Shown: positions 31,701-44,512 of the stretch, one piece after another
How the letters are laid out: every line of letters begins with the position of its first letter
Numbering within the stretch: the stretch's first letter is position 1
Assembly: GCA_033977485.1 (NCBI GenBank)
Contig: CM066988.1
Location: 139,941,359-140,005,358 of the forward strand
DNA from: Hydrangea macrophylla
Lineage: Eukaryota > Streptophyta > Magnoliopsida > Cornales > Hydrangeaceae
Length of the DNA: 64,000 bases
Direction of reading: 5' to 3'
The notes under the pieces: model-generated
Told to the model about the DNA's origin: nothing
The model's database searches: none
Seen by the model: only the letters and a program-made list of their open reading frames with translations
Position numbers and translations under genes: made by a program

Positions 31701-33381
31701 TTTAACAAAACTCTAAAATCAAAGACTAGTAGTAGTAGTAATTACCTCAGATTGTATATTCTAAGAGACAAGCTTGATTAGTTGTGATTTTATTTCATTT
31801 TATCGGTATCAAATTTTATAGTATATGCCATCAAAAAAACAAAAAAGAATTATAGTGTATATATGTATGCGAGTCTATCGACTCTATCCCACTTCACACC
31901 CCACTACAAGTCGTCCATTAGTAGCTCCATAATTTAGCTAGCTAGGATTTAAGATTTCGTGGAGATTTAGGAGGCTTAGTTTGGCCTCCATCTTGTTGCT
32001 TTTCCTCTTTAAAGCACAAATTCATGTTAATTCATTTTATCATTTGATAATTAGTTTACGAGTTTTGCCAAAAATTGAATTTTAGGTTTTTTTCTTTTTT
32101 TTTTGCGAGGGACTTTCAAAAGTTCTAGAATTAAACTTTTAAAAGTTGAAGGTTGCTTTTTTATTTCATAATATTTTTTTGAAGAGTAATGTGTCACTTA
32201 TACAAAATTATCAAATAACTCAATAATAAATTTTATAAGTCATTTTAAAAAGTCACATGAGGAACAAACTAAGCCTTAATCCCAATCAATGAGCTTAATT
32301 TCTTAATTAGCATAGTACGCTCATGTGTCTGCGTACTTGTACACTGTGCTACTTTATACATTCAGATATTTATGTATAATTGTTTATATATAAGAGAACG
32401 AGAGAAGAGGATTAGCCTGGATCATAATGGTGGACGGAGATGTGTTTGGCGTTCATTAGAAGTCAATGAGGAGTGAGGGCTGACCGCTGATGTTGTCACT
32501 TCAAAGAGAAGAAAATTATGCATATGTGTGGGTGCCTACTTTTGTGGAGAAGTATAGAGATAGAGAAGTACATATATATTTAGGAGCGTGAACGGTTCGG
32601 TTCAGTTTAGTTTATTTTTTAAGTAAACTAATTAGTTTTGGTTTAGCTCAATTTGGAGTATTTTCACAGTTTGGTTTAATTTTTATACTAGAAATTGAAA
32701 ATCAGTTGGTTCGATTGGTGCGTCTGTTTTATTGACAACAGTAAGTATATATGTTACTCGAATTCATTATCTAGGGGTCATTTGGCAAAAATAAATATGG
32801 TGATTACGATTGGTCAAAGCAGCCTTGAGCTGGTTTTTGCGGATTGCAGCTGCAATTGTAATTTTGCCAAAAGATTCAAAATTACATTTGGAGCCTGCAT
32901 AAGCAAAGCCAAACGTGCTCTTATTAATTATTTAATGGTGCCTTCTTATTACTTTGAATAGTTTATTTTCTGTCAATTTTTAAAAATTTTAATATCAACT
33001 CTACCGCTGTCTCTGTTCTCTCACCATTTTTTTTTTCTTTAATTTATTCTAAATTGATCAATTTTTGTAAAGAACTGGTATTGTTCCCAAATAAACTTCT
33101 TATTTAGTGTAGCGATCCTGGGCGAAATGGATTTAATCCAAGTGTAAATATAACATTTTCAATCTTATGTATGTTCGCCATGTAAGAATATATTATGTGA
33201 GAGCAACTGCAACAGTGTTAGTTTGTAGGGCAAATTAAGGAAGGTACTATAAGGACACCTCCCAATGGTGTTTGTTAAATAGCAACATATTATAATGTGT
33301 ATATATATAAAGCAAACTTAAGTTTATCCTTCTGCTAATTTCGTTTATTATACAATCAAACGGCATTTTAATGCCATTTGA
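31701..33381. other. AT-rich spacer with MITE-like fragments, no gene seen
   Basis: GTGAACGGTTCGGTTCAGTTT-type sequence near 32587 and an inverted pair AGGGGTCATTTGGCAAAA (about 32773) and TTTTGCCAAAAG (about 32863) look like hAT MITE debris. Nothing else was recognised. Confidence 0.45.
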
Positions 33382-33577
33382 ATACTCAAACAACAGATCA
33401 GATATTGTCGTCCGAGCCCAGACGATAGAAACAATGCTAACCCGAAACCAAAAGGTGGTGGCACTAGTGTCCCACCTCCAACCGGCAATCACACTGCCGT
33501 CCCACCCATTTTTACTCCACCACCAGACGGCAAACCTTCTGCCATCCCATTCGAAGCCGACACTCCCTCTGCCAGCC
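33382..33577 (+). pseudogene. Possible host exon fragment, proline-rich, cut by the outer solo LTR
   Basis: An open frame of about 65 codons (no in-frame ATG) encodes a Pro/Gly/Thr-rich stretch including GGGTSVPPPTGN and IFTPPPDGKPSA. The local base composition is more GC-rich than its surroundings. The outer solo LTR is inserted at its 3' end. Joining across one target duplication, the frame continues with two Pro codons and stops at the TAA at 54493-54495. It could be the last exon of a cell-wall or arabinogalactan-like protein, or chance. No family was recognised. Confidence 0.3.
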
Positions 33578-33737
33578 TGTCACACCCCGGAACCGTACAT
33601 ACGATTCTATTATACGTTGCACGCCACCAAGGCTCCTACTATACTTCTAAAGGTTCATTATTAATCATGAAATCAAAGTTATAAAAGTTTTCTCATTTAA
33701 AACACTTATAAAACATTTCTCTTTGAAGCAGGGTAAT

Positions 33738-33957
33738 CCAGTCGACTGATTAGGAATTCGATCGGCTAGAAATGCAATTGCCGAGAGCACCATTTTGAGA
33801 ATCCCTTGATCCGATCGACTGGTTCGGTCTGATTGACTGAGTTTTTAGAGGCCCAATCGACTGAACCTTGGTCCGGTCGACTGAAGACCCTTTGATCCCA
33901 TAATGTGGTGCTCTGGAACACGATCCAGTCGATTAGATTAGACACCCAGTCGACTGG
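33738..33957. repeat. Degenerate CAGTCGACTG palindromes in the outer solo LTR
   Basis: Two exact CAGTCGACTG sites (near 33739 and 33948) occur with variants such as CGATCGACTG, CAATCGACTG, CGGTCGACTG and CAGTCGATTA. They are more decayed than in family B, consistent with the outer position in the nest. Confidence 0.7.
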
Positions 33958-34904
33958 TTTGTGCAGCAGAACTAAATTCTGTAGCAATTCCTGTTTAAGT
34001 CAAAATCAACTAAAAACACACAACACCTGCTAAAAGTGATCAAACACAACGTAGCTAACTTGTATCAACATACCAACACAATAATACAACATCCACGAGT
34101 TGTCTAGTCGAAGTTATTACAAGCTTTAAGTCCGGTTTAAACACCACTACCACATTAAACAAGTTTTACAAGCTTAACATAAACGCAAGTATAAACAGTA
34201 AACTACTCCAAGAGTTTCCCGTCTTCCCACGCCCGTTGATTCACTTCTTCGGGTCCTCACTTACATGATCACCTGCAATGGTTATTCAATAACCACTATA
34301 ATATATAAGCTATATGCTTGTGAATGACAATAATTGGAAACATGGAATTAACAATAAGTCAGAATCCACCAAATTACAATCAACTATAGTCGCCGGGAAT
34401 ACATTGCTGCCACCCTTATCCCAGTTCGCGATTCCACCACTAAATCGTCCACGCAACCGGTAGGCCCCCATGTCTCTTCTTTTAGACGGGCAGTACCCAA
34501 TAGCCTCTGGCGGCTCAAAATCCAACACACACAGTGAACAACACATGTACCTCATTGACCCAATTAAATAACTAAACATACCTAAATAAGTTCATAACAC
34601 CATACTTTAGCATACAATTGGGTCTTATTAACCACATGAGTTTGCCCATTGTTAACTAATCAAGCTAAAATATAATTGTCACGACCCATCCCACTACGCG
34701 TGGAAATAGGACACGTGGCACGCCACCAAGGCTCATCCAAACATCATCTAACGATACGCAGCGGAAAGAACTTCTATAAAACAACCCTGGTAGTTTAAAA
34801 CTTAGGAAACGTTCCCCTCTGAGTTATAAAATACATGAAATCAGAGTTATAAAAAGTTTTGTTCCATTGAAAATGTTCAAAAGAATCCATTTCAAAATAC
34901 AGAG

Positions 34905-35185
34905 GTTCAGTCGACTGCACAGTCGACTGTAATAGGGTCCAGTCGACTGCTCAGTCGACGGTGTCAAGCAGAACCATAAATACATCATATTGCAAAGGGG
35001 TCCAGTCGACTGATCTGGGACCCAGTCGACTGCTTATCAATTTAATAGAAGCAGTAGCTAAAATCTACAGTGTTCAGTCGACTGTCCAAAGGGTCCAGTC
35101 GACTGCTTTTCTTACTATTCACTTTCAGTGTCTCAAACCCACGAGAACCAGTCGACTGACCCTGGGTCCAGTCGACTGCTCCCCT
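34905..35185. repeat. CAGTCGACTG palindrome array, family B copy 2
   Basis: Nine exact CAGTCGACTG sites and one variant occur in about 280 bp. Several occur as pairs, one with GGTC and the other with TGCTC next to it. Site number differs from copy 1 (six), so the array changes length between copies. Confidence 0.8.
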
Positions 35186-35595
35186 GCTGGGCAGCCCTGT
35201 GAAGAAATTTAACAAGTCCTACTACTCAATACCAACAACAAACGCAACCAACACCAATTCCAACATGCTAGAATTAACTACAGACGTTCCAACACAAGAT
35301 TACAATACTATGAAACGAATCTATGGTTCTATTACAACACATTATTACAATACCCCATCCTTATACAAGTTTAGGATTTAAACACAAAAACATATACAAG
35401 GAGATTCCCCGGCGTTCATCGGCCTCACTCAACACACTTCTTCTTGTCTTTCTTCTTACCTGCAATGGAGTACATCTCCACTGCTCAGCTATATGCTGAG
35501 CGTACAATTCTAAATGTATGCTTACGTGACATTTCATGGTTTAAGCATCTAAAACACATAAAAATAGTCTCTAGGGTGAGTGGTACGCATTCATC

Positions 35596-35712
35596 CGGTA
35601 GCGGCAAGTCCAAGCCTTAAACCGCGATGTCAATGGCAAGTCCAAGCCTACAACCATTACATCCCACAAGTGCCATGGCAAGTCCAAGCCTACAACCATG
35701 CACAGTAGCCGT
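35596..35712. repeat. GGCAAGTCCAAGCC tandem repeats in the LTR variable segment
   Basis: Three copies of GGCAAGTCCAAGCC followed by TACAACC-like sequence replace the unrelated repeats found at the same LTR position in the copies at 24269 and 51593. Confidence 0.65.
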
Positions 35713-36053
35713 CGCTACCAAAATTCTCAAACATCGAGAAGCTTACTCCGGCATGAATTTGCACCAAACTCCCCTTTGACCCAAGTAGACACATAACATG
35801 CTCACATAAACAGTTATACGTGCTTTTATCATAATTTCACGTGCATAATTAACGGGCCTAACTAACACATGAATTTCGCCCGAATCCAAGAATATCAAAA
35901 GTGATGTCCAAAACATGAAAATCCATATATTTCATAGATCTAGAATTCATACCTCGTGCGAATCTCTTCAAACTTTGAAGGATTGACTAGGAGGCTAAAT
36001 AATCGCTGGATTTCGAATTTGAGAAAATTCCTACAAGTTTATACCTGTTTTTC

Positions 36054-37714
36054 TGCAAAGCGGGGGTATTTGTAAAATACAACCGCGCTAAAAGAAAGAA
36101 TTGCATTAGTTTTGATCACAACTTCCCGTTTTATCTGCAATTTGCATTACAATGCTAGTTTTAGACAATATGATTAATCTATGATAAGTTGTATTGTTTT
36201 AGCTACTATTTGTGCAGGTGAATGCTGCTGTATAAAAGACTGAAAGATTTGATAAAAAGGAGATGCTTTGTTTCAAAGAAGAAAGATTGAAGAAGAATTG
36301 CAGAGTTCGAGCGATCGACATAGTTCGAGCGATCGAGTTTTCGATCGATCGAAGGAAGTTAAAGCGATCGACAATTCAAGTTGTTCGATCGATCGAGAGA
36401 GTTTCGATCGATCGAAAGTCCCTTTTATCAGATTATACGCGCATGCAGCAGTTGCGGGTTTTTAAACCCTAGCTCTTAGGTTTACTATTTATATTCATAT
36501 TGTATACGTCCAGAGGGGACGCCCAAACTTTGTTTTATGAGTTTTAGATAGAGAGGAGAGAGTTTTTCTTGGTTTTTTGTAGGTTTCATTGAAGATTTAG
36601 CATTGTGAACTAGATTTCTTTAGTTAATACAAGTTATCTTCATTCCAGGTTCTTGATCTATTGCTTATTTGTTTTCTGCACTTAGTTAATCATAGTATAC
36701 TTATTAATCTCGAGTAGTTTTATGTTAATTAGATCGTACTCACTAGTTTTATAGTTTTAATGAAAAACTTTCAAACAAACATTGTTTCAATGAACTTTTA
36801 CGTTAAATATCAATCTGTGGTTCTCCATACAATGTCTGAGTAGTCCTAGGGTTGGGAAATCGCGATGAAATCGTGATTTCAGGCCTCTGCCATGCAATAT
36901 TTTTTTTCTTCCTGTGTTCGATCGATCGAAAGTATGTCGATCGATCGAGACAGTGACTTAGTCGAGCGATCGAGGAAATGTCGATCGATCGAGAGATGAA
37001 GATATTCGATCGATCGAAAGCGCGTCGATCGATCGAGGGTTCTGATTCTTGAGAACACCTAAAACAGTATTCTAAGACTTTCTGTTTTAAGGATTTGTTA
37101 TCAAATTGTCCCTAAATGCTCAGTTTGTCAAAACAGTCTTTAAACTTAAGGCCTTAAAGCATTTTCTTTCAATATATTTTGCAAACCACCCTCAATGCTA
37201 ACACCATTGTAGGTGAGAGTCTTAACTATTGGATTAAACCGTTTTTATGTATTTCAAACTTAATTGTGATGATGTAGTCCCGGTCATGAAAGGGCTATTG
37301 ATTTTATATCTTTAGAGAAGTACAGAATACTGTAGTAGGTGTACTCCTTTGAGCGTAAATGCAATTGCATGGTAGAAGGTTAGGTCACGGTGGATTCGCG
37401 TAATCCCAACACTTTCTTTTATTAAGAAGAACCGTTTCTTTTAGAATCGTGCTTAGTTAGTTAATCGTTAGTTAGTTAATCGTTAGTTAAGTTAATTTAG
37501 TTGTCTTTAATTCTAGTAGCTGTTAACTGTGGAACTTTGTGTTCTACACTTCATTTTAAATATTGATTTTTGTTTTCTCTTTAGAGTCTAATCTAGGTAG
37601 TTTAATTCAACACCTTCCCTGTGGGATCGACCTGGACTTAATCCAGTTACTACTTGCACGTCTACCTACACTTGGGTATTGCACACAAGCGCACACAGAA
37701 AAATATTCGTGTCA
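36054..37714 (+). repeat. 5' LTR of the Athila element
   Basis: TATA-like CTATTTATATTC lies at 36485-36496. One palindrome cluster (36307-36421) is just upstream and a second (36918-37041) downstream. GAAATCGCGATGAAATCGTG (from 36856) is a near-perfect hairpin. A GTTAGTTAATC repeat lies near 37455. Confidence 0.95.
36307..36421. promoter_or_regulatory. TTCGATCGATCGAA-type palindrome cluster upstream of the Athila TATA box
   Basis: About six sites, three of them exact TCGATCGATCGA and the rest variants such as TTCGAGCGATCGA, end about 65 bp upstream of the TATA motif. A second cluster of about six sites is at 36918-37041. Both recur in the 3' LTR (49272-49386, 49883-50006). Position suggests enhancer-like binding sites, which is inference. 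Confidence 0.6.
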
Positions 37715-37720
37715 AGTTTT

Positions 37721-37739
37721 TGGCGCCGCTGCCGGGGAA
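37721..37739 (+). other. Primer-binding site, tRNA-Asp type
   Basis: TGGCGCCGCTGCCGGGGAA follows the 5' LTR after six bases. It matches the complement of the plant tRNA-Asp 3' end except for one base, the known Athila arrangement. Confidence 0.85.
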
Positions 37740-37817
37740 GGCGACGAGTTAATTCTTAGATTACCTCAATCTCTCTTCATCTATTTCTCTTTTTGTTTTC
37801 TTTATTCTTTCGTTCTC

Positions 37818-37826
37818 TAGGTAAAC
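37818..37826 (+). promoter_or_regulatory. Leader splice donor of the Athila element
   Basis: TAG/GTAAAC (junction 37820/37821) is a strong plant 5' splice site. It lies between the primer site and the gag ATG, the position of the major donor in retroviruses. It could feed the three downstream acceptors at 43563, 44193 and 45500. Confidence 0.55.
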
Positions 37827-37852
37827 CTTCACCCTAGGGACTCTCCTAGTTC

Positions 37853-40800
37853 ATGTCCGAGAATTCTATCGAAGGATTCTTTGGAAATCCATTCTACTGC
37901 TCTGACTCTGATAGTTCCATCAACCCGATTATCACTCCAACTGCATCAATGGATGATCATCAGAGTGAAAACGGTGACAATGTTGTGGTGCCAATCGATG
38001 AGGCACTCCGTCCTCTTTGCGATCTTATGCAACCAGAACATGCACCTACGCCCTCTTGCATTCAAATCCCACCACACAATGGCGAATTTCAGTTTCGCAA
38101 TGGGATGATCCAATTGCTTCCCACTTTTCATGGGATGGACAGCGAGAAGGCGTATTTACATGTCACCGATTTCGAGGATGTTTGCAAAACATTCTCGCAA
38201 AATTGTCCTAGGGAGGTGACGCATTTAATGCTATTCCCCTTCACTTTGAAAGATAAAGCGAAGGCGTGGCTTCACTCCCAAAAGCCTAATTCAATTTTCA
38301 CCTGGCATGCGATGAGCACCGCATTTCTGAAGAAATTCTATCCTACTCGCATGACCACAGATCTTCAGCGTCAAATTAATTCCTATAAACAAAAGAGCAA
38401 TGAAACCTTCACACAAGCGTGGGAGCGTTTCAAAGATTTGCTTCTCTCATGCCCACACCATGGGTTTGAGAAATGGCGAACGATCAGCTTCTTTTATCAG
38501 GGATTAAATGGTGAAACAAAGAAGTTGGTGGAAACAATGAGCTCTGGGCCATTTCTGCGAAAAAACACTGAAGAGGCTGAGGCCCATTTCGAATGGTTAG
38601 CTGAATACGCTCATGAATGGTCAAATTCTGACAATATCTCACGCTCACAGATATCCTGTGTAGAAGAGAAAAGCCTATATCAGCTAACCAATGAAGATCG
38701 CCTCATGACTAAGTACGCAGAGTTAGCAAAGAAGGTGGAAGAGTTAAGCATGAAAGGAGAGAGTTCTAGGCAAGTCATGCCTGAAGAACCATGTGGCACA
38801 TGCAACATGTTGGGACATACAACTCAGTATTGTCCTAATGTGCCATATTTTCAAGAGCAAGCCCCTGTAGAGATGAATGCCATGCAAGGTTTTCGAGGGG
38901 CGGGGAATTCCAACAATACTTTTCAAAGTAATAATAGATGGAATCACCCCGGTTTTGATTGGAGAAACAATGCTGGAGCCCAAAATCAATATCAACAGCA
39001 GCCCTACAACAATAATCAGTATCAAGGGCAAAACAATAGGCCGCCCCAGCATTACAATCAAAACAGAACTAATAATTACAATCAAGCTCAACCCTCTAAT
39101 GCACCACAAACCAATGCCTATGTGCCCCCGCACAAGAAGGTGCAAGAGGAGGAGCCACTTGCTAATGCCAATCTAACGCAGCAACTCATCCAAATGATGA
39201 GTAAAATGTCTGCCACTTTAGAGAGGATAGATGCACGGCAAGAGAGCTCAGGAGGAACATTCCCTGCCCAACCACTTCAGAACCCCAAGGGACATAACAA
39301 TGGTCCTAATAATCAAGAACATGCTAAAGCTGTGACCACACTGAGAAGTGGAAAAGTCATAGAAAAAGGCATACCTCTGTCCACTTCCGAAGTGTACAAA
39401 GAGGGGGAAGTGTTGGACGAAGAAGTTGAGCTACCATCTACTCGAGAGGAGGAGCCGTCTACTAATGACGAACCAATAAAGGAAAACCTAGAAGCTCCTA
39501 GAGTAGAAGAAGAAGTTGAGCGAAGGCCGGGAAAGGAATTTGTTAAGGAGGAACCACCAAAATGCCCCTTTCCTGCACCTTATCCTCAACGGTTGAAGAA
39601 ACCCAAGAATGAGACGAAGAATCAGGAGTTTTTGGAATTGTTTAAGCAAGTTAAGATTAACCTTCCACTCCTAGATGCTATCAAGCAGGTGCCGGCCTAT
39701 GCAAAGTATCTCAAAGATCTATGCACGGTCAAGAGGAGGCAAAGCGTGAAGAAACATGCTTATGTCGCGTGCCAATCCAGCGCGATCATTCAAAACGAGT
39801 TGCCTCCAAAACTCAAAGATCCCGGTACACCTACTGTCTCATGCAGAATTGGGAATCAAAAGATAGACAACGCACTCCTTGATTTAGGAGCAAGCGTAAA
39901 TCTGCTGCCATATTCAGTCTATAAACAGCTAGGGTTGGGTGAACTCAAACCCACTCGAGTTGCTTTGCAGTTGGCAGACAGATCCGTGAAATACCCTAGA
40001 GGGGTATTAGAGGACGTCCTGGTCCAAATAGACTCGTTTGTATTTCTGGTGGATTTTGTGATATTGGACACAGAACCTGTGTCTAATCCTGGTGCACATA
40101 TCCCGGTTATCTTTGGACGGCCGTTCCTCAACACCATCGATGCCACAATCAAAATTAGAAGTGGTATCATGACAATCGTATTCGGGAACATGACATTGAA
40201 TGTCAAGATCTTTTCTAATCCCCGACCTGAAGAATACGATGATGAGGAGGAAGTCCATTATATAGACACGGTTATTGAAGATGAAGTTGATTTGGTCGAC
40301 TACAAAGATCCTTTGGAAGTTGTGATGACACAATTTGGCGATAACTATCAGCCTGAAGAATCAACTCCATTGGATGCTGACCTAAATCAGACGTGTCTTA
40401 TGATGGATACGATAGAGGAGGATAGAGCCGATTGCATGTGGGTCATGCCATATGAACAACTGCCTCCTAAAACCAAATTGGTAATGCCCTCTAGTTTCCA
40501 GTTCCCGGAGTTAGAATTGAAGGAGCTCCCAAAAGAGCTGAAATATGCATTCCTAGGAACCGGAAAAACTTATCCTGTAATTATTTCATCCGCTTTAACT
40601 CATGAACAGGAAAGTAAGCTAGTGGATATGCTGAAAAAGCATAAGGATGCTATGGGATGGACAATTGCTGACCTCAAAGGCATAAGCCCATCCATATGCA
40701 CGCATAAGATATATCTGGAGGAAGACGCCAAACCCTCAAGGCAAATGCAAAGGCGTCTGAATCCCAACATGCAAGAAGTGGTTAAGAAGGAAGTGCTTAA

Positions 40801-43414
40801 ACTACTTGATGTTGGGATGATATATCCAATATCTGACAGTCCTTGGGTTAGTCCTACCCAAGTAGTTCCAAAGAAAGCGGGCATAACGGTCATTCCGAAT
40901 AAAGAAGGTGAATTAGTACCGACACGTGTCCCCACTGGATGGAGGATGTGCATTGACTACAGGAAGCTAAATACTGTGACCCGAAAGGATCATTTTCCTT
41001 TGCCATTCATGGACCAAATGCTAGAACGAGTGGCGGGTCATAAGTACTACTGCTTCTTAGATGGATACAGTGGGTATAATCAAATTGAGATTGCTCCTGA
41101 AGATCAGGAGAAAACCACGTTCACGTGTCCATTCGGTACTTTCGCCTACCGACGAATGCCATTTGGCTTATGTAATGCACCGGCTACATTTCAGCGGTGC
41201 ATGCTAAGCATCTTTAGTGATATGGTCGAAAACATCCTTGAAGTTTTCATGGATGACTTTTCAGTTTTCGGCCATAGCTTCGAGGATTGCCTCAGCAATC
41301 TCGAACAGGTTTTAATGAGGTGTGAGGACAAACACCTAGTCTTGAATTGGGAGAAGTGTCACTTTATGGTGACCAAGGGTATAGTTCTAGGCCACATAAT
41401 ATCCGATGAAGGAATCCAAGTGGATAAGGCTAAGATCGACATAATCTCAAACCTACCCGTCCCCCGTACAGTGCGAGACATTCGTTCATTTTTGGGGCAT
41501 GCGGGTTTTTTTCGTCGATTTATCCAGAATTTCAGTGCAATCTCTCGACCCCTTTGTCAACTTCTTGTCAAAGATGCACCTTTCGAATGGTCAGAGAGTT
41601 GCCAGAAGTCCTTCGAGGATTTAAAAGATCTCCTCACCTCCGCACCTATAATACAGGCACCCGACTGGAGTTTGCCTTTTGAATTAATGTGCGATGCTAG
41701 TGATTACGCCATTGGCGCAGTCCTAGGCCAGAGGAAGGACAATAAGCCGCATGTGATATACTATGCCAGCCGAACCTTAAATGAAGCTCAAATGAATTAT
41801 ACTACTACTGAAAAGGAGCTGCTGGCCGTAGTATTCGCTCTGGACAAGTTTAGGTCTTACCTGATAGGGTCGCCAATCGTCTGCTTTACAGATCATTCGG
41901 CCCTCAAGTATCTTTTGTCAAAGAAAGACGCTAAACAACGGCTTATCCGCTGGATACTCTTACTCCAAGAGTTTGATTTAACAATCAAGGACAAGAAAGG
42001 AGTAGAGAATGTGGTTGCGGATCATTTATCCCGGTTGACTTTTACCGATAACACTGAATCCCAATTCATTAAAGATGAGTTCCCAGATGAACAGCTACTG
42101 GCAGTAAGTAGTCTGCCTTGGTATGCTGATGTGGTAAACTACCTGGTCACGGGTGAAACACCGACCCATTGGTCGAATCAAGATAGGAAACGGTTCCTCT
42201 CGTTTGCACGCCATTTTTTCTTTGATGACCCATACCTTTTCAAATACTGTGCTGATCAGGTCATCAGGCGTTGCGTACCCAACGAGGATATAACCGTTAT
42301 CTTAGCGTCATGCCATTCTGAGGCATGCGGTGGCCATTTTGCGTCGCAGAAGACCGCACAAAAAGTGTTGCAAAGCGGTTTTTACTGGCCCACAGTCTTC
42401 AAAGATGCTTATTCCTTTTGTAAGACATGCCAACGCTGTCAAAAGCTTGGAACCATTTCTAAAAGGAATTCTATGCCTCTAACCCCTATCATCACAATTG
42501 AAATATTTGATTGTTGGGGCATAGATTTTATGGGCCCATTTCCCAAGTCGAATAACTGTGAGTACATACTCCTTGCCGTGGAGTATGTATCGAAATGGGT
42601 AGAAGCGATACCAACGAGACGAAATGACCACAGAACGGTCATGTCATTTCTCAGAGAACATATTCTGTCTCGTTTTGGTACTCCGAAAGCTTTACTAAGT
42701 GACCAAGGCAAGCATTTCTGCAATAGGCCCTTGGAGTCACTTCTCAAGAAATACGGAGTCCATCATAAAATCGCTCTTGCTTATCATCCACAGTCAAATG
42801 GGCAAGCAGAATTGGCTAACCGAGAAATCAAGCATATTCTCGAGAAAACGGTTAGTTCCAATCGAAAAGACTGGGCATACAAATTGACTGACGCGTTATG
42901 GGCATACCGTACTGCCTATAAGACGAATCTTGGAATGTCCCCGTATAGACTAGTTTACGGGAAAGCTTGCCACCTTCCGGTTGAAATTGAACATAAAGCT
43001 TATTGGGCGACACGCTCATTGAACTTTGATATTCAAGAGGGAGGTCAGCTACGCAAGCTCCAACTTGCAGAGCTAGAGGAAATACGACGAGATGCGTATG
43101 ACTCTGCAAAGTTGCATAAGGAAAAGTTGAAGGCTCGACACGATCGTACGATTTTTCGTAAATCATTTGAGCCGGGGCAGAAAGTGTTGCTGTATGACTC
43201 TCGCCTCCATCTTTTCCCAGGAAAACTCCGTTCCCGGTGGACAGGTCCGTTCATCGTAAAGACTGTTTTTCCACATGGGGCGGTGGAGATTGTCAATCCC
43301 AAGAACGATGAGTGTTTCAAGGTCAATGGCCAAAGATTGAAGCCGTTCTTGGAGAATTTTCGCACTGAAGTGGAGCACATCCAGCTGGATGAGCCCACCT
43401 ATTTCACCACTTAA
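37853..43414 (+). CDS. Athila gag-pol polyprotein (Gag, PR, RT, RNase H, INT)
   Basis: One ORF of 1853 residues starts at the first ATG after the leader donor. Gag occupies about 1-300, with a [14 protein letters not shown] zinc knuckle near 313 and then an Asn/Gln-rich linker. Protease has [11 protein letters not shown] near 675, the DLGAS variant normal for Athila. RT has [20 protein letters not shown] near 1029 and FMDD near 1131, also usual in this lineage. RNase H has [12 protein letters not shown] near 1279. Integrase has an HHCC region at about 1486-1530 and DDE motifs [16 protein letters not shown] and GQAELANRE. There are no frameshifts or stops. The C-terminus lacks a chromodomain, as expected for Athila. 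It should supply all enzymes for its own reverse transcription and integration. Confidence 0.95.
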   Translation: MSENSIEGFFGNPFYCSDSDSSINPIITPTASMDDHQSENGDNVVVPIDEALRPLCDLMQPEHAPTPSCIQIPPHNGEFQFRNGMIQLLPTFHGMDSEKAYLHVTDFEDVCKTFSQNCPREVTHLMLFPFTLKDKAKAWLHSQKPNSIFTWHAMSTAFLKKFYPTRMTTDLQRQINSYKQKSNETFTQAWERFKDLLLSCPHHGFEKWRTISFFYQGLNGETKKLVETMSSGPFLRKNTEEAEAHFEWLAEYAHEWSNSDNISRSQISCVEEKSLYQLTNEDRLMTKYAELAKKVEELSMKGESSRQVMPEEPCGTCNMLGHTTQYCPNVPYFQEQAPVEMNAMQGFRGAGNSNNTFQSNNRWNHPGFDWRNNAGAQNQYQQQPYNNNQYQGQNNRPPQHYNQNRTNNYNQAQPSNAPQTNAYVPPHKKVQEEEPLANANLTQQLIQMMSKMSATLERIDARQESSGGTFPAQPLQNPKGHNNGPNNQEHAKAVTTLRSGKVIEKGIPLSTSEVYKEGEVLDEEVELPSTREEEPSTNDEPIKENLEAPRVEEEVERRPGKEFVKEEPPKCPFPAPYPQRLKKPKNETKNQEFLELFKQVKINLPLLDAIKQVPAYAKYLKDLCTVKRRQSVKKHAYVACQSSAIIQNELPPKLKDPGTPTVSCRIGNQKIDNALLDLGASVNLLPYSVYKQLGLGELKPTRVALQLADRSVKYPRGVLEDVLVQIDSFVFLVDFVILDTEPVSNPGAHIPVIFGRPFLNTIDATIKIRSGIMTIVFGNMTLNVKIFSNPRPEEYDDEEEVHYIDTVIEDEVDLVDYKDPLEVVMTQFGDNYQPEESTPLDADLNQTCLMMDTIEEDRADCMWVMPYEQLPPKTKLVMPSSFQFPELELKELPKELKYAFLGTGKTYPVIISSALTHEQESKLVDMLKKHKDAMGWTIADLKGISPSICTHKIYLEEDAKPSRQMQRRLNPNMQEVVKKEVLKLLDVGMIYPISDSPWVSPTQVVPKKAGITVIPNKEGELVPTRVPTGWRMCIDYRKLNTVTRKDHFPLPFMDQMLERVAGHKYYCFLDGYSGYNQIEIAPEDQEKTTFTCPFGTFAYRRMPFGLCNAPATFQRCMLSIFSDMVENILEVFMDDFSVFGHSFEDCLSNLEQVLMRCEDKHLVLNWEKCHFMVTKGIVLGHIISDEGIQVDKAKIDIISNLPVPRTVRDIRSFLGHAGFFRRFIQNFSAISRPLCQLLVKDAPFEWSESCQKSFEDLKDLLTSAPIIQAPDWSLPFELMCDASDYAIGAVLGQRKDNKPHVIYYASRTLNEAQMNYTTTEKELLAVVFALDKFRSYLIGSPIVCFTDHSALKYLLSKKDAKQRLIRWILLLQEFDLTIKDKKGVENVVADHLSRLTFTDNTESQFIKDEFPDEQLLAVSSLPWYADVVNYLVTGETPTHWSNQDRKRFLSFARHFFFDDPYLFKYCADQVIRRCVPNEDITVILASCHSEACGGHFASQKTAQKVLQSGFYWPTVFKDAYSFCKTCQRCQKLGTISKRNSMPLTPIITIEIFDCWGIDFMGPFPKSNNCEYILLAVEYVSKWVEAIPTRRNDHRTVMSFLREHILSRFGTPKALLSDQGKHFCNRPLESLLKKYGVHHKIALAYHPQSNGQAELANREIKHILEKTVSSNRKDWAYKLTDALWAYRTAYKTNLGMSPYRLVYGKACHLPVEIEHKAYWATRSLNFDIQEGGQLRKLQLAELEEIRRDAYDSAKLHKEKLKARHDRTIFRKSFEPGQKVLLYDSRLHLFPGKLRSRWTGPFIVKTVFPHGAVEIVNPKNDECFKVNGQRLKPFLENFRTEVEHIQLDEPTYFTT

Positions 43415-43569
43415 AACAAATCTCAAGTGGAATTCCAACTTGTTGTTGTATTTCTTTTCTTTCCTTGCATTTTAGTTCTTTCTTTCTTTTGTGTTTGGTT
43501 GTTCTCTCTTTCGTAATTGTGATTTAGTTCTAATCCATTATTCCTTAAACCACTCTGCTGCAGGTGAAT

Positions 43570-44349
43570 ATGCGAGGAGATGATGTCCATTCTATTGGTT
43601 CATGGGCTGATTCCGAGTGCTGTTGTGGCACCTGGACTGAGGGTGAACCCACGCCCTGCCCCTTGCATCCTTATGATCCTGAGGTTCACACTCGAATCAA
43701 TGAGTCCATCGGATATATCCCATTCGACCCTGCTCTCCTGGACATCAATCCGTTTGAAAATATGGATTTTCCTAATGAGGAGGAGTTGGATGACGAAGAC
43801 GACCTGTACATGGGGAGAATGGTGGATGATGCCCTCATGGCCCAATGGGAAAACGATGATATGTGGGAGCCATGGGAAGATCATATTCTCCAGGATGTCA
43901 TCCCAGAACGCCACAATGCCGTCTTTGTTTTAGTGGATGATTTCCTCATGCTTGAGTTGGTCCCATACCGCTATGTGCACTTGAGCTATTTGCTTTTCAG
44001 GCTTCAATGCCCTTTGCCTGCTAGTGCATTTTGGGAATCTCTGCCGATAGTGAGGTTGGAACTTGATCATTTTTTTTCTGTGTTCTGTTTGTTTCTGTTC
44101 ATCGTTTTTCCTTTCGTATTGTATTTCTTTTGTTCCGTTATCTTGTTGTCGTTTTGTTTATTTTATGATTTTTATTTTTCTTTTCTTTGTCAGGATTGTC
44201 ACTATGAATCTTCCGTACCCACCTATTTTCCTTCCACATCAGCTCTTTCATGGCTTATACATTCAACGGCCACAGACTCCGCCACAAGAGGAATGTCCAT
44301 TGCGCAATGTCACTCCGTTGTCTCTATCTCCATGCGGATCACCTCTTGA
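43570..44349 (+). CDS. Athila downstream ORF A, acidic, unknown function
   Basis: The ATG at 43570 lies six bases after a splice-acceptor-like CTCTGCTGCAG (43553-43563). The ORF has 259 codons. The first 120 residues are acidic, with a Cys-rich ECCCGTW near the start and an EEELDDEDD run. A hydrophobic stretch rich in Phe and Leu at about 165-210 comes from the T-rich DNA before the next acceptor (44193). It may therefore be a read-through of a polypyrimidine tract rather than a true membrane segment. No family recognised. Start and end are uncertain if splicing occurs. Confidence 0.4.
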   Translation: MRGDDVHSIGSWADSECCCGTWTEGEPTPCPLHPYDPEVHTRINESIGYIPFDPALLDINPFENMDFPNEEELDDEDDLYMGRMVDDALMAQWENDDMWEPWEDHILQDVIPERHNAVFVLVDDFLMLELVPYRYVHLSYLLFRLQCPLPASAFWESLPIVRLELDHFFSVFCLFLFIVFPFVLYFFCSVILLSFCLFYDFYFSFLCQDCHYESSVPTYFPSTSALSWLIHSTATDSATRGMSIAQCHSVVSISMRITS

Positions 44350-44512
44350 TAATGCTATCACTTCCTTAGAGACTCCAGATTTGTTCGATGATGTCCTTGC
44401 TGCTTTCCGACTATTCTGGGAAAGGGAATCATCGAGCCTGGACTCCGTTTTTGAAGATTTGGTGCGGCATGAAGCAATTGTGGAAGAGGTTCTTTTCACA
44501 CTCGAAGAATAG
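44204..44512 (+). CDS. Athila downstream ORF B, small, unknown function
   Basis: The ATG at 44204 is ten bases after the acceptor TTTCTTTGTCAG (44182-44193), which has a long T-rich tract before it. The 102-residue product is Pro-rich at the start and acidic, Leu/Glu-rich at the end (SVFEDLVRHEAIVEEVLF). It overlaps ORF A in another frame. No family recognised. Confidence 0.4.
   Translation: MNLPYPPIFLPHQLFHGLYIQRPQTPPQEECPLRNVTPLSLSPCGSPLDNAITSLETPDLFDDVLAAFRLFWERESSSLDSVFEDLVRHEAIVEEVLFTLEE

Noticed and set aside
32695..32961. 88-codon ORF as a host gene
   Set aside because: Lies over MITE-like inverted sequence and shows no domain, good codon context or splice structure.
36263..36472. 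Ser/Ile/Asp/Arg-rich ORFs in the Athila LTRs (also 49228-49437) and at 59089-59301
   Set aside because: They are translations of the TCGATCGATCGA arrays in several frames. Exact LTR duplication explains the two identical copies.
40600..40953. Antisense ORFs within the Athila and Tat gag-pol genes
   Set aside because: Shadow frames opposite strongly conserved coding sequence, with no family resemblance of their own.
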